From: Microbacterium bovistercoris
GTDB taxonomy: Bacteria > Actinomycetota > Actinomycetes > Actinomycetales > Microbacteriaceae
DNA length: 64,000 nucleotides
Assembly: GCF_003387575.1 (NCBI RefSeq)
Contig: NZ_QUAB01000043.1
Coordinates: forward strand, 105,832 to 169,831
Reading direction: 5' to 3'
Below are positions 42,183 through 51,259 of this stretch, piece after piece (the first letter of the stretch is position 1; every line of letters starts with the position of its first letter). Position numbers and translations under genes: made by a program. Under the pieces are notes generated by a model. It saw nothing but the letters and a program-made list of their open reading frames with translations, did no database searches and was not told the DNA's origin.

Positions 42183-43476
42183 ATGTCTGACCAGGTGCTG
42201 TTGAGCGATGCCGCGGTGCAGTCCGCGCTGGTTCACCTGCGGGCGCCGGGGGATCGTGGCGCAGTGGGCGGCTGTGTGAGCGTCGCGGTGACCGGCTCAT
42301 CCCCCGTTGATGCGGTGCTCGGGCTACTGGATGGGATGGCGTCGGAGGTGGCGTCGTCGTTGGGGCATGCGTCATCTTCGGTCGCGACCCGTCTGGCGTC
42401 GATCGGTTCGAAGATCCGGGGGCAGGAAGCGCGGACGCGATCCGCGACATCGCGAACCTGTTCCGCGTTCGCGCGCAGACGGCACGTGACGACACCGCAG
42501 ACATGCATGCCGCGTCGAACGCTTTGACGGGCACGATCGCGGTCAGCGTGGATGCCGTGCGTCCAGGGATCGTGTCTCTCCACGGCAAGTTCACCGAGTT
42601 GAGTGACGCGGATGACCAGGTCGCGCAGATCGTGGCGGACTACGCGAACGGGGTGGAGGATCTGACGCGGCGGGCAAGGCTCGTGCGCGATGACTGCGAT
42701 AACGCGTGGGCGGCGATCTGGACTCGGCGTGCGGAGGCTCTCGGCCCGGTGCAGGAGGCGCTGCTGAGCTGGTCGCTGGGCTGGGACGAGGTTCGCGCCG
42801 TTGGACTGTCGGTCCCGAGCGGTGGGACCACCGAGCCGACATGGATCGACACCGGCGCGTGGCAGGGCGCGATCGATGAGTTCACGGCGGCCCGTGACGC
42901 CTACCGCCGGCTTGCGCAGGAACGGGAGAACCTGGACGCCGCGACCGAGGCCCGGCTGCGCCAGGTGCAACTGTTCGCGACGCTCTCAGACGACTGGCAT
43001 GTGAGCCCGCGAGGAGTGTCCGCGATGGTCGATGCCTGGGCAGGCGACACGTCATCGGTGACCGCGGAAGCCCTCGCCGCGGTGGATGACCCGAACCTGG
43101 TCGCACAGATATGGGCTTCACTGACCCGTGACCAACAGCACGCGCTGATCGTCGCGGGCCCGATGCTACTCGGTGGACTCGCGGGCCTGCCGCCTCGTAC
43201 ACCGACGTCCTCGGCATGGGCCAAGACCTCGGCCTCGTCTGGGGCGGACGCAACCCCGACACCAGTCCCGCGTTCGACTCCACGATCTACAAGCGCGACG
43301 GCGACTTCGACCTCCCCCTCTACTCCGGGACAAATCCGTACACGGGAATGCCCACCATGAACCCCGCTCCCACCATCCCCGCGTCAACCACAGCCATGGA
43401 CAACCACAACCTCATCGCCACCAACAAACCCGAGAACCGTCGCGCCCGCGAAAGTGTTCTGAAGGAGCTTCGATGA
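42183..43476 (+). pseudogene. Decayed WXG/LXG-like gene (type VII secretion substrate-like)
   Basis: Three reading-frame segments form one apparent gene. Frame A (42183 to about 42420) gives 'MSDQVLLSDAAVQSALVHLR'. After a G run at 42418-42422 the frame shifts to B, continuing through 'DAIRDIANLFRVRAQTARDD' and 'WSLGWDEV' to 'HALIVAGPMLLGGLAGLP', a helix-rich region like WXG/LXG proteins joined to DUF1023-type hydrolases. Near 43190 it jumps to frame C ('YTDVLGMGQDLGLVWGGRNP'), ending at 43476, probably with a large internal deletion. Alternatively the first part is a separate small partner gene. Confidence 0.55.
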
Positions 43477-43970
43477 CAGCGCAAAGTGTCCGTGCAACGT
43501 TGCTGGCAACACTCATGGTTTTTGGGCTGGCGGGCTGCACTCAGACACCACCGGAGGATACCTTGACCGTTGAAGAAGCCAAGGCCGTGGCCCAGGCAGG
43601 TGAGCTGGAGATCGTCGGGCACATTCCGGTCGAACTCGTCGTGTCGGTAGATCAGCAGGCAACCGGCTCACTGCTCAGCTGCGAGGGCGATCGCAACTAT
43701 ACGTGGGCCGGGGGCACGGTCGTCACTCTGAAGCCGAACGTCGACGTCACGGAAGTCATCGACGGTATCTACAATGCTTACGCCGAGCGGGAGGGCTGGA
43801 CAGCTCAACGCGAAGAATCAGCGCATGGCGATCCGCAGGCGATCATCGACGGCCCAGGCGGCGACGGATACTTGACCACCGGCGACGCAGAGCGCTCCGC
43901 GATCGACCTCGACTCCTACTCGCCCTGCTTCCATCTTCCCGACGGCCAGTCATCACGAGGCGGCTTCTGA
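43473..43970 (+). CDS. Putative lipoprotein
   Basis: 165 residues with a signal peptide and lipobox 'MVFGLAGCTQTP' (Cys about 22). The mature part has two further Cys ('LLSCEGDRNYTW' and 'DSYSPCFHLPD') that may pair. ATG 43473 overlaps the preceding stop (ATGA) and has AAGGAG upstream. It belongs to the same unit as the decayed gene and may have served as its partner or immunity-like protein. Confidence 0.8.
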   Translation: MTAQSVRATLLATLMVFGLAGCTQTPPEDTLTVEEAKAVAQAGELEIVGHIPVELVVSVDQQATGSLLSCEGDRNYTWAGGTVVTLKPNVDVTEVIDGIYNAYAEREGWTAQREESAHGDPQAIIDGPGGDGYLTTGDAERSAIDLDSYSPCFHLPDGQSSRGGF

Positions 43971-44037
43971 CCGGCGATCGCCGAAACCAGAGCGTTGGCA
44001 CCGGACCGCCGCTTATCGGGCCTAATGGCGCGTCCCC

Positions 44038-44289
44038 TTATTCGTCGCCGTCGCCGTCGCCTTCGCCGTTCCCGTCGCCGTTCGCGGCGACGTCCGCCGC
44101 CTCGGGGGCGGGCGGGGCGACGGGGAACACGACCGTCGTGTAGAGGGGGCCGCCGGCGACGCCGAAGAGGTCGGACGCCGTGGGCGGGGTGTCGAGCTGC
44201 TCGGCCGCGCTCTGCGTGTCGAGCGGTTCGGACGGCAGCCCTGCCCACTGCTTCTGCTCGTCGTCGGGGCGCTGCTGGAAAAGACCCAT
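44038..44289 (-). CDS. Small acidic hypothetical protein
   Basis: 83 residues, Pro/Glu/Asp-rich with a low-complexity acidic tail ('DGNGEGDGDGDE'). No domain is recognised. It is 4 bp after the emfourin-type inhibitor gene on the same strand, so probably part of that transcript. Confidence 0.55.
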   Translation of the reverse strand: MGLFQQRPDDEQKQWAGLPSEPLDTQSAAEQLDTPPTASDLFGVAGGPLYTTVVFPVAPPAPEAADVAANGDGNGEGDGDGDE

Positions 44290-44293
44290 GCGG

Positions 44294-44671
44294 CTATTGT
44301 CCCTCGCTCGTCGGGTGGTCGGGCCGGCCCGTCGGATCGTCGTCGCCGGGCGTCTCATGCGGAGCATCCCGCACCGCGTCGACCAGGTCGCGCCAGGCGC
44401 CGACAAGCCCCGACTCGGGGATCTCGCGGTGTCGCTCGTCATGCCGGGTCGTCGCCTGGATCAGCCAGGTGAACCGGTCGGCGCCGAGCGGGGACTCCGG
44501 CTCGGGCTCGTCCCACGGGCAGCTCTCGATCAGTTCGACCCAGTGCTGCTCCTCCTCGGGGGCGGGGTCGACCCGCCACCGGCGACGGATGCCGGCGATG
44601 CCGCCGGTGCGCACGACGAGCACCGCGAGCACGCCGGCTGACGCGTCATCCGGTGGTTCGACTCGTGGCAT
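44294..44671 (-). CDS. Emfourin-type inhibitor of M4 peptidase
   Basis: 125 residues. The N-terminal core 'LAVLVVRTGGIAGIRRRWRV' followed by 'WVELIESCPW' and 'GADRFTWLIQA' matches the emfourin (protealysin inhibitor) pattern, and the acidic, disordered tail is not part of it. Its gene overlaps the M4 peptidase gene by 26 bp, the genetic arrangement known for protealysin and emfourin. It should bind and block the neighbouring enzyme inside the cell. Confidence 0.8.
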   Translation of the reverse strand: MPRVEPPDDASAGVLAVLVVRTGGIAGIRRRWRVDPAPEEEQHWVELIESCPWDEPEPESPLGADRFTWLIQATTRHDERHREIPESGLVGAWRDLVDAVRDAPHETPGDDDPTGRPDHPTSEGQ

Positions 44672-45728
44672 CCTCGATCACTCCGACGGCGATCCATCCG
44701 TTGCGGACCGCCTCTTCCACGTTATCGCCGAGTTCGCGCGCCGCAACCAGTGTCGCGTCGGCGAACTGCGTGAACGTGGCCGTCGTGGACAAGCCGCCGG
44801 TGAGCGCGCGGTACCAGACGGTGCCCGCCTCTTCCCACGCGTGGCCGCCGAGCGCGGTCGCCGTGAGGGCGAACGCGCGGTTCGGGATGCCGGAGTTGAT
44901 GTGCACGCCGCCGTTGTCCTCGACGGTGGTGACGAAGTCGCGCATGTGCGCGGGCTGCGGGTCCTTGCCGAGCTCGTCATCGTCATACGCCGTTCCAGGG
45001 TTCAGCATGTCGCGCAGCGCTCGCCCCTGGACCGCGTCGGTGAAGATGCCCTCGCCGACCAGCCAGCTCGCCTGATCAGCGGTCTGTCCGAGCAGGTGCT
45101 GCTCGGTGAGAGCGCCGAACACGTCGGCGAGCGATTCATTCAGGGCGCCGGGCTGGCCCTGGTACTCCAAACCGGAGGCGCTCTGGATGACGCCGTGCCC
45201 CAGCTCGTGGCCGATCACCGAGATCGAACCGGTGAACCCCCGGAACACCTCGCCGTCGCCGTCGCCGAACACCATGCGGGCGCCGTCCCAGAAGGCGTTG
45301 TCATACATCTGGCCGTAGTGCACGGTGGCGTTCAGGCCAGCGCCGGCACCGTCGAGCGAGTTGCGCTCGAATGCCTCGAGCAGCATGTCGAACGTGGCAC
45401 CGAGGCCGTCGAAGGCCTGGTTCACCGTCTCATCGGCCACGGGCGGGTCGTCTTCGCGCCGCACCACCGTGCCGGGCAGGTTCTCGGTGCCCTGCGCGTC
45501 CGAGATCGTGCGATCGGGAGCGGCGGTCACCTCGGCGACCAGTTCGCCTGACTCGTCGACCGAGAACTCCAGCCGCGAGCGGAACGGCGGCCGTCCCGCG
45601 ATCAGGGTCTGCCGCGCGGCATCCGCCGCCGTGGTGTACCGCTCGGACTGCGCCAGCTTGGCCAGCAGGTAGGCGGGCACGATGCCCTGGTGGACCGGCC
45701 CGTGGAACGTCTTCGTCATCTTCATCAT
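44646..45728 (-). CDS. M4 family metallopeptidase, protealysin-like
   Basis: 360 residues. Zinc ligands in 'VIGHELGHGVIQSAS' (HExxH) and 'GALNESLADVFG' (Glu), with the downstream catalytic His region 'NGGVHINSGIPNRAFAL'. There is no signal peptide, and the short pro-region 'VHQGIVPAYLLAKLA' resembles protealysin's PPxL-type propeptide, so the enzyme is probably made in the cytoplasm. ATG 45728 is the first of several possible starts. Followed by its inhibitor gene. Confidence 0.9.
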   Translation of the reverse strand: MMKMTKTFHGPVHQGIVPAYLLAKLAQSERYTTAADAARQTLIAGRPPFRSRLEFSVDESGELVAEVTAAPDRTISDAQGTENLPGTVVRREDDPPVADETVNQAFDGLGATFDMLLEAFERNSLDGAGAGLNATVHYGQMYDNAFWDGARMVFGDGDGEVFRGFTGSISVIGHELGHGVIQSASGLEYQGQPGALNESLADVFGALTEQHLLGQTADQASWLVGEGIFTDAVQGRALRDMLNPGTAYDDDELGKDPQPAHMRDFVTTVEDNGGVHINSGIPNRAFALTATALGGHAWEEAGTVWYRALTGGLSTTATFTQFADATLVAARELGDNVEEAVRNGWIAVGVIEDATSRTTG

Positions 45729-45780
45729 CGTCTCATCACCTCGCCTGCCCCCGACGATACGCGCGGGGCCGGACATCCGG

Positions 45781-48342
45781 TCAGAGCCGGTTCACCGCGG
45801 TGACGGTGATGACCGCCTCGCCGGCCTCGTCGGACTCGGCGAGGTCGACGGTGGCGGAGATGCCCCAGTCGTGATCGCCCTCGGGGTCGTCGAGGATCTG
45901 ACGGATGCTCCACGACGTCGCACCCTCTTCGATCATCAACAGCGCTGAGCTGCGGGCATCCGCGCCGGTGAGGATCTCGTCGTGCTCGGCGAAGTAGCCG
46001 TCCAGCGCCGCCTCCCACCCGTCGAACGAGGGGTCGAGCTCGGCGAGGGTCTCGAGATCCTCGCGGGCGGCGAGCTGCACCCGGCGGAACAGCTCGTTGC
46101 GCACCAGGATGCGGAACGCCCGCTTGTTGGTGGTGAGACGCTTCGGCGCCGGCGGCACGACCGGCCCGTCCTCGTGGTCGACCGGATGCCCGGAGACGAG
46201 CTCCTCCCACTCGTCGAGCAGGCTGGAGTCGACCTGGCGCACCAGTTCGCCGAGCCATTCGATGAGGTCACGCAGCTCTTCGGTCTTGAGGTGCTCGGGA
46301 ATGGTCTGCGAGGCGGCGCGATACGCGTCGGAGAGGTACCGCAGCACGACGCCCTCGGAGCGCGCGACCTTGTAGAAGGCGACGTATTCCCCGAACGACA
46401 TGGCCCGCTCGTACATGTCCCGCACGACGGACTTCGGATGCAGCGCGAAGTCCCTGATCCAGGGCTGCGCGGCGCTGAACGTGTCGAACGCGGCGGACAG
46501 CAGCTCCTCGAGCGGCTTCGGATACGTGATCTGCTCGAGCAGCTCCATCCGCTCGTCGTACTCGATGCCCTCGGCCTTCATCGCGGCGACCGCCTCGCCG
46601 CGGGCGATGAACTCCTGCTGGGACAGGATCGCGCGGGGATCGTCGAGCGTGGATTCCACGATCGAGATCATGTCGAGCGCGAATTGGCCGGTCCCTGAGC
46701 CTGCCGCTTGTACTGAGCGAGCGTCAGCGAGACGAAGTGAAGGGTCGGGATCCAGCAGCTCGAACGCGGCCAGGGCGAACGGCGACAGCGGCTGGTTCAG
46801 TGCGAAGTTCGGCTGCAGGTCGACGGTCAGGCGCACTTCGTCTCGTCGCTGCGCTCCTCGCTCAGCATCCGTGGACGGCACCCTTTCGACGACCCTCGAT
46901 TCCAGCAGCGTCCGGTAGATCCCGAGGGCCCGCAGGGCCAGCATCCGCTGCTTCGCCCGCGGCTCGTGATTGTCGTATACCAGCGCGCGCATATTCGCGA
47001 AGACGTCGCCGCCGCGGCCGATCACGTTCAGCATCATCGCGCTCGTGATCTGCATGTGCGAGGTCAGCGTCTCGGGCTCGGCCTCGATCAGCTTGTTGAA
47101 GGACGGCTCGCCCCACGACACGAAGCCGTCCGGCGCCTTCTTGCGGATGATCTTGCGCTTCTTCTTCGGGTCGTCCCCGGCCTTGCGGATCGCGGCGATG
47201 TTCTCGGACTCGTGCTCGGGAGCCTGTGCGACGACCGTGCCGGCGGTGTCGAACCCGGCACGACCCGCGCGCCCCGCGATCTGGTGGAACTCTCGGGCGT
47301 TCAGCTGCCGCATCCGGGTGCCGTCGAACTTCGTCAGCGCGGTGAGCAGCACCGTGCGGATCGGCACGTTGATGCCGACGCCCAGGGTGTCGGTGCCGCA
47401 GATGACCCGCAGCATCCCGCGCTGTGCGAGCTGCTCGACGAGGCGCCGGTACTTCGGCAGCATCCCGGCGTGGTGCACGCCGATACCCATCCGCAGCAGC
47501 CGCGACAGGGTCTTGCCGAACGCGGTCGTGAAACGGAAGTCGCCGATCAGGGCGGCGATCTCGTCGCGCTGCTCGCGACTGGCGACCTTCGCGCTGGCGA
47601 GCGCCTGCGCCCGCTCCATGGCCGCAGCCTGCGAGAAGTGCACGATGTAGATCGGCGAGCGGTCGGTGTGCAGCAGGTCGTCGATCGTCTCGTGGATCGG
47701 CGTGACCTCGTAGAAGTAGTGCAGCGGCACCGGGCGCTCCACACCGGTGACGACGGCGGTCTCACGACCGGTGCGGCGGGTCAGGTCTGCGGCGAGCGCC
47801 GTCACGTCGCCGAGGGTGGCCGACATCAGGATGAACTGGGCCTGCGGCAGCGTGAGCAGCGGCACCTGCCAGGCCCAGCCGCGGTCGGGGTCGCCGTAGA
47901 AGTGGAACTCGTCCATCACGACCTGGCCGACGTCGGCATCCGGCCCCTCGCGCAGCGCGAGGTTGGCGAGGATCTCGGCGGTGCAGCACACGATCGGAGC
48001 ATCCGCGTTCACCGCCGAGTCGCCGGTGACCATGCCGACGTTCTCGGCGCCGAACACGTCGACCAGGGCGAAGAACTTCTCGCTGACCAGGGCCTTGATC
48101 GGCGCCGTGTAGTAGGTGCGGCGGCCGTCGGCCATGGCCGCGAAGTGCGCGCCGATCGCGACGAGCGACTTGCCGGTGCCGGTCGGGGTGCTGAGGATCA
48201 GGTTGTTGCCCGAGACGATCTCGATGACCGCCTCGTCCTGGGCGGGGTAGAGGCTGATACCGGTGCCTTCGGCCCATTCGACGAAGGCCATGTACACGGC
48301 ATCCGGGTCGGCGCCGCGCACGGTCTTCGGATCGAGAGTCAC
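45781..48342 (-). CDS. DEAD/DEAH-box helicase with DUF3516
   Basis: 853 residues, Ski2/Mtr4-like. Motif I 'LSTPTGTGKSLVAIGAHFA', DEFH box 'VVMDEFHFYGD', 'LMSATLGDVTALA' (motif III), 'GVHHAGMLPKYRRLVE' and motif VI 'QIAGRAGRAGFDTAG'. The C-terminal third is the DUF3516 region, typical of actinobacterial helicases. Two in-frame insertions coded by a dispersed repeat occur at 46691-46739 and 46834-46864, adding about 18 and 12 residues between otherwise continuous DUF3516 sequence. Probably RNA-directed; exact role unknown. Confidence 0.92.
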   Translation of the reverse strand: MTLDPKTVRGADPDAVYMAFVEWAEGTGISLYPAQDEAVIEIVSGNNLILSTPTGTGKSLVAIGAHFAAMADGRRTYYTAPIKALVSEKFFALVDVFGAENVGMVTGDSAVNADAPIVCCTAEILANLALREGPDADVGQVVMDEFHFYGDPDRGWAWQVPLLTLPQAQFILMSATLGDVTALAADLTRRTGRETAVVTGVERPVPLHYFYEVTPIHETIDDLLHTDRSPIYIVHFSQAAAMERAQALASAKVASREQRDEIAALIGDFRFTTAFGKTLSRLLRMGIGVHHAGMLPKYRRLVEQLAQRGMLRVICGTDTLGVGINVPIRTVLLTALTKFDGTRMRQLNAREFHQIAGRAGRAGFDTAGTVVAQAPEHESENIAAIRKAGDDPKKKRKIIRKKAPDGFVSWGEPSFNKLIEAEPETLTSHMQITSAMMLNVIGRGGDVFANMRALVYDNHEPRAKQRMLALRALGIYRTLLESRVVERVPSTDAERGAQRRDEVRLTVDLQPNFALNQPLSPFALAAFELLDPDPSLRLADARSVQAAGSGTGQFALDMISIVESTLDDPRAILSQQEFIARGEAVAAMKAEGIEYDERMELLEQITYPKPLEELLSAAFDTFSAAQPWIRDFALHPKSVVRDMYERAMSFGEYVAFYKVARSEGVVLRYLSDAYRAASQTIPEHLKTEELRDLIEWLGELVRQVDSSLLDEWEELVSGHPVDHEDGPVVPPAPKRLTTNKRAFRILVRNELFRRVQLAAREDLETLAELDPSFDGWEAALDGYFAEHDEILTGADARSSALLMIEEGATSWSIRQILDDPEGDHDWGISATVDLAESDEAGEAVITVTAVNRL
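46691..46739. repeat. Dispersed palindromic repeat, copy 2, inside the helicase gene
   Basis: Contains TGAGCGAGCGTCAGCGAGAC then GAAGTG (46714-46739), related to copy 1 at 2192-2220, preceded by GTCCCTGAGCCTGCCGCTTG. In the helicase it encodes the Arg/Ala-rich 'SLRLADARSVQAAGSGTG' with no frame change. Confidence 0.7.
46834..46864. repeat. Dispersed palindromic repeat, copy 3, inside the helicase gene
   Basis: CACTTCGTCTCGTCGCTGCG then CTCCTCGCTCA is the reverse complement of the copy-1 arm with three extra bases (GTC), so the frame is kept. It encodes 'AERGAQRRDE', about 100 bp from copy 2. Confidence 0.7.
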
Positions 48343-48393
48343 CCTTCGATCCTTTCACGCGTCGGTTCCCGTAGTGTGAGCGGCGAGGGGGCG

Positions 48394-48804
48394 ATGATGC
48401 GGAAGTGGCAGCGGGCCGCGGGCGCGACGATGCTCGTGGTGGCGATGATCGGCCTGACGGCGTGCTCAGGCGCGCAGCAGGTGACGGTGGATGCGGACGA
48501 TCCGACCGCGACCGTGCCGGTAGGCGGCGAACTCGTCGTCGATCTCGGCGAGGTGAGGTCGGGCGTCGGCGACGGCTGGCTCCTCGTCGAGGCGCCGGAT
48601 CCGAAGGTGCTCGGCGAGCCGACCGAGGAGTTCGAGCCGGCGTCGGGGAAGACGTCGCCCGGGTCGAGCTCGATCATGAAGGTCACGTTCCCGGCCGTGG
48701 GCAAAGGTGAGACCACGCTGACCTACGAGTACCGCTTCCGCGGCGAGGTCCCCGAGGACCCGGTCGATCAGCAGACTCTGACCTTCGAGGTCGCGGTGCG
48801 CTGA
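48394..48804 (+). CDS. Chagasin-type (I42) protease inhibitor lipoprotein
   Basis: 136 residues. Signal peptide with lipobox 'MIGLTACSGAQ'. The mature domain has the immunoglobulin-like chagasin pattern: 'VPVGGELVVDLGEVRSGVGD', 'SSIMKVTFPAVGKGETTLTY' and 'RFRGEVPEDPVDQQTLTFEV'. Chagasins inhibit papain-type cysteine proteases; a surface location implies protection against external enzymes. Divergent from the helicase gene. Confidence 0.78.
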   Translation: MMRKWQRAAGATMLVVAMIGLTACSGAQQVTVDADDPTATVPVGGELVVDLGEVRSGVGDGWLLVEAPDPKVLGEPTEEFEPASGKTSPGSSSIMKVTFPAVGKGETTLTYEYRFRGEVPEDPVDQQTLTFEVAVR

Positions 48805-48829
48805 CGAGGCGCACGCGGATGCCGGCGGG

Positions 48830-49186
48830 TCAGGCCTTCTTCACGAGGCTCGACTTCAGCAGCATCGCGCCGAAGCCGTCGACCTTGCAGTCGATGTCGT
48901 GGCCGTTAACAGGGTCGATCAGGCGGATGCCGCGCACCTTCGTGCCGGCCTTGATGCCCTGAGGCGAGCCCTTCACCTTGATGGTCGTGGTCACCACGAC
49001 GGTGTCGCCGTCGGCGAGCACGTTGCCGACGGCGTCCTTCACGACGCGCTCGGCGGGCGCCGCATCATCGGATGCCGCCTCGGACGGCGACCACTCGTGG
49101 CCGCACATCGGGCACACGAGCAGTGCGCCCATCTCGTAGGCGAGGTCGCTGGAGCACTCGGGGCACAGGGGGAGCTGATCGGCCAT
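48830..49186 (-). CDS. yjdM: Zinc ribbon protein YjdM (formerly PhnA)
   Basis: 118 residues. N-terminal zinc ribbon 'LCPECSSDLAYEMGALLVCP' plus 'MCGHEW', then the KOW/SH3-like barrel 'DGDTVVVTTTIKVKGSPQGI' and the conserved end 'KVDGFGAMLLKSSLVKKA'. Full family length. Cellular role is unclear despite the old link to phosphonates. ATG 49186 is chosen by family start; GGAGGG abuts it without spacing, so a leaderless mRNA is possible. Divergent from the ArsR-SulP genes. Confidence 0.9.
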   Translation of the reverse strand: MADQLPLCPECSSDLAYEMGALLVCPMCGHEWSPSEAASDDAAPAERVVKDAVGNVLADGDTVVVTTTIKVKGSPQGIKAGTKVRGIRLIDPVNGHDIDCKVDGFGAMLLKSSLVKKA

Positions 49187-49202
49187 CCCTCCAGTGTAGC
49201 GA

Positions 49203-49221
49203 TATGATGAATCCATCATTT
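49203..49221. promoter_or_regulatory. ArsR-type operator between yjdM and arsR
   Basis: ATGATG (49204-49209) and CATCAT (49214-49219) form an inverted repeat around AATC, 20 bp before the arsR ATG and 17 bp before yjdM. Position and symmetry fit an operator for the ArsR-type regulator acting on both genes. Confidence 0.6.
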
Positions 49222-49238
49222 CGCAGGAAGGAAGCCCG

Positions 49239-49634
49239 ATGCTGAGCGATCCGACTCGCCCGCTCTATGAGGTGAAGGCCGGCCTGTTCAAGGGCCTCGC
49301 CCACCCGATCCGCATCCGCATCCTCGAGGTGCTCTCGGCCGCCCCCGAGGTGTCCGTCTCGGAACTGCTCGACGACACCGGCCTCGAGGCCTCGCACGTC
49401 TCGCAGCACCTCGCCGTGCTGCGCCGCAACCGCCTCGTCGTCTCGGAGCGCCGCGGCAGCCTGGTGTACTACCGCCTCGCGTATCCGCAGGTCGCCGACC
49501 TGCTGCGGGTGGCCCGCGCGCTGCTCGGCGAGATCGTGCAGACCGCGCAGCAGGAGTTCGCCGGCGCCGAGGAGCTGCCCGAGATCCCGGATGCGGCGGT
49601 GCAGGCATCCGTGCTCGGAACCCCGCGGGTATGA
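49239..49634 (+). CDS. ArsR family transcriptional regulator
   Basis: 131 residues. 'LFKGLAHPIRIRILEVLSAA' and the recognition helix 'LLDDTGLEASHVSQHLAVLR', followed by the wing 'SERRGSLVYYRLAYPQV'. No Cys pair, so the signal is not an obvious thiophilic metal. GGAAGG upstream of ATG 49239. It overlaps the SulP gene by 4 bases (ATGA) and is the probable controller of the transporter. Confidence 0.92.
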   Translation: MLSDPTRPLYEVKAGLFKGLAHPIRIRILEVLSAAPEVSVSELLDDTGLEASHVSQHLAVLRRNRLVVSERRGSLVYYRLAYPQVADLLRVARALLGEIVQTAQQEFAGAEELPEIPDAAVQASVLGTPRV

Positions 49635-51247
49635 ACGCGAAGAGCCTGCTGCCCTCGAGGGCCGACTACCGCGCGGTTCCGCGCACCTGGCGCGGCGATC
49701 TGCTCGCAGGCCTCACTGTCGGCATCGTCGCGCTTCCCCTCGCTCTCGCGTTCGGCGTCAGTTCCGGCGCCGGAGCCGAGAGCGGACTGGTCACGGCGAT
49801 CATCGCGGGCATCGTCGCCGCGATCTTCGGCGGCTCGAACGTGCAGGTCTCGGGGCCCACCGGTGCGATGGTGGTGGTGCTCGCGCCGATCATGGCGTCG
49901 CAGGGAACCGGCGCCCTCGCACTCATCTGCCTGCTCGCGGGGCTCATGGTGCTGCTCGCGGGGGTGCTGCGCCTCGGCCGCACGATCAGCTACATCCCGT
50001 GGCCGGTGATCGAGGGGTTCACCCTCGGGATCGCGGTGATCATCTTCCTGCAGCAGGTGCCGACCGCCACCGGCACGAAGCCCGGGGAGAGCACGAACGC
50101 CGCCGTCGCGGCGGTGCAGTCGCTGCTGACGGCGAGCTGGCCGAAGGTCGGCTGGTCGCTGCTGCTGGTGGCGATCGTCGTCGTGATCATGCTGATCGGC
50201 GTGAGGGTCGCACCGAGGTTCCCCGGCTCGCTGGTGGCGATCGTCGTCACCGGATTCCTCGCCGCCCTGCTCGGGCTGCCCGTCGACACGATCGGCGAGC
50301 TGCCGTCGGGGCTTCCGGCGCCGACGCTGCCCGACTTCTCGCACGCGGGATCCCTGCTCGGCCCCGCGCTGGCCGTCGCCGCGCTCGCCGCGATCGAGTC
50401 ACTCCTCGCCGCACGCGTCGCGGCGAGCATCTCCGACACCGGTGCGTACGACGCCGACCGCGAGCTGGTCGGCCAGGGCCTGGCATCCATCGCTTCCGGG
50501 CTCTTCGGCGGCATGCCGGCAACCGGCGCCATCGCTCGCACCGCGGTCAGCATCCGCGCCGGCGCTCGTACCCGCGTGGCCGCCATCGTGCACGGGCTGC
50601 TGCTGCTCCTGATCGTGCTCGTCGGAGCATCCGTCGTCTCGCACATCCCGCTCGCGGCGCTCGCCGGCGTGCTGATGGTCACCTCGTGCCGCATGATCGC
50701 GCCGTCGACGGTGCGCGCCGTGATGGGCTCGACCCGGTCGGATGCCGTGGTCTTCGTCATCACGGCGATCGTGACCGTGAGCGTCGACCTCATCTACGCC
50801 GTGCTGATCGGGCTGCTCGCCGCCGGCTTCTTCGCGCTGCGCCAGCTCGCGAAGGCCAGCGGTGTGCACCGCGAGGAGCTGCCCGGTGCCGCGCAGCCCG
50901 GCGACGAGCGCATCGCCGTGTTCCGGCTCGAGGGCGCACTGTTCTTCGGCGCCGCCGAACGGATGCTCGAGAGGGTCAGCACCCTGCGCGACATCGAGGT
51001 CGTCGTGATCAGGATGTCGCAATTGCAGATCCTCGACGCCACCGGAGCGCAGGTCATCACCGACATGATCATGTCGCTGGAACGGCGCGGCATCACGGTG
51101 CTGGTCAAGGGCATCCAGCCGCAGCACCTGCGGGTGGCGGAGCGGGTCGGCGTGCTGTCATCTCTGCGGCACCAGAACCACCTCTTCGACGATCTCGGCG
51201 CAGCCGCCGCGCACGCCCGCAGCCACGTCGCCCGCGCCGGGGCCTGA
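49631..51247 (+). CDS. SulP family anion transporter with STAS domain
   Basis: 538 residues. About 12 membrane helices (25-400) with the SulP signatures 'WRGDLLAGLTVGIVALPLAL' and 'NVQVSGPTGAMVVVLAPIM', then a cytoplasmic STAS domain (about 420-520: 'AVFRLEGALFFGAAERMLER', 'QLQILDATGAQVITDMI'). Substrates of the family include sulfate, bicarbonate and dicarboxylates; not distinguishable here. Coupled to the upstream ArsR gene. Confidence 0.92.
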   Translation: MNAKSLLPSRADYRAVPRTWRGDLLAGLTVGIVALPLALAFGVSSGAGAESGLVTAIIAGIVAAIFGGSNVQVSGPTGAMVVVLAPIMASQGTGALALICLLAGLMVLLAGVLRLGRTISYIPWPVIEGFTLGIAVIIFLQQVPTATGTKPGESTNAAVAAVQSLLTASWPKVGWSLLLVAIVVVIMLIGVRVAPRFPGSLVAIVVTGFLAALLGLPVDTIGELPSGLPAPTLPDFSHAGSLLGPALAVAALAAIESLLAARVAASISDTGAYDADRELVGQGLASIASGLFGGMPATGAIARTAVSIRAGARTRVAAIVHGLLLLLIVLVGASVVSHIPLAALAGVLMVTSCRMIAPSTVRAVMGSTRSDAVVFVITAIVTVSVDLIYAVLIGLLAAGFFALRQLAKASGVHREELPGAAQPGDERIAVFRLEGALFFGAAERMLERVSTLRDIEVVVIRMSQLQILDATGAQVITDMIMSLERRGITVLVKGIQPQHLRVAERVGVLSSLRHQNHLFDDLGAAAAHARSHVARAGA

Positions 51248-51259
51248 CCGAGCGCCGGA

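Noticed and set aside
46966..48393. In-frame upstream extension of the chagasin-type gene through the helicase gene
   Set aside because: The signal peptide and lipobox place the true start at 48394; the extension is antisense to the helicase.
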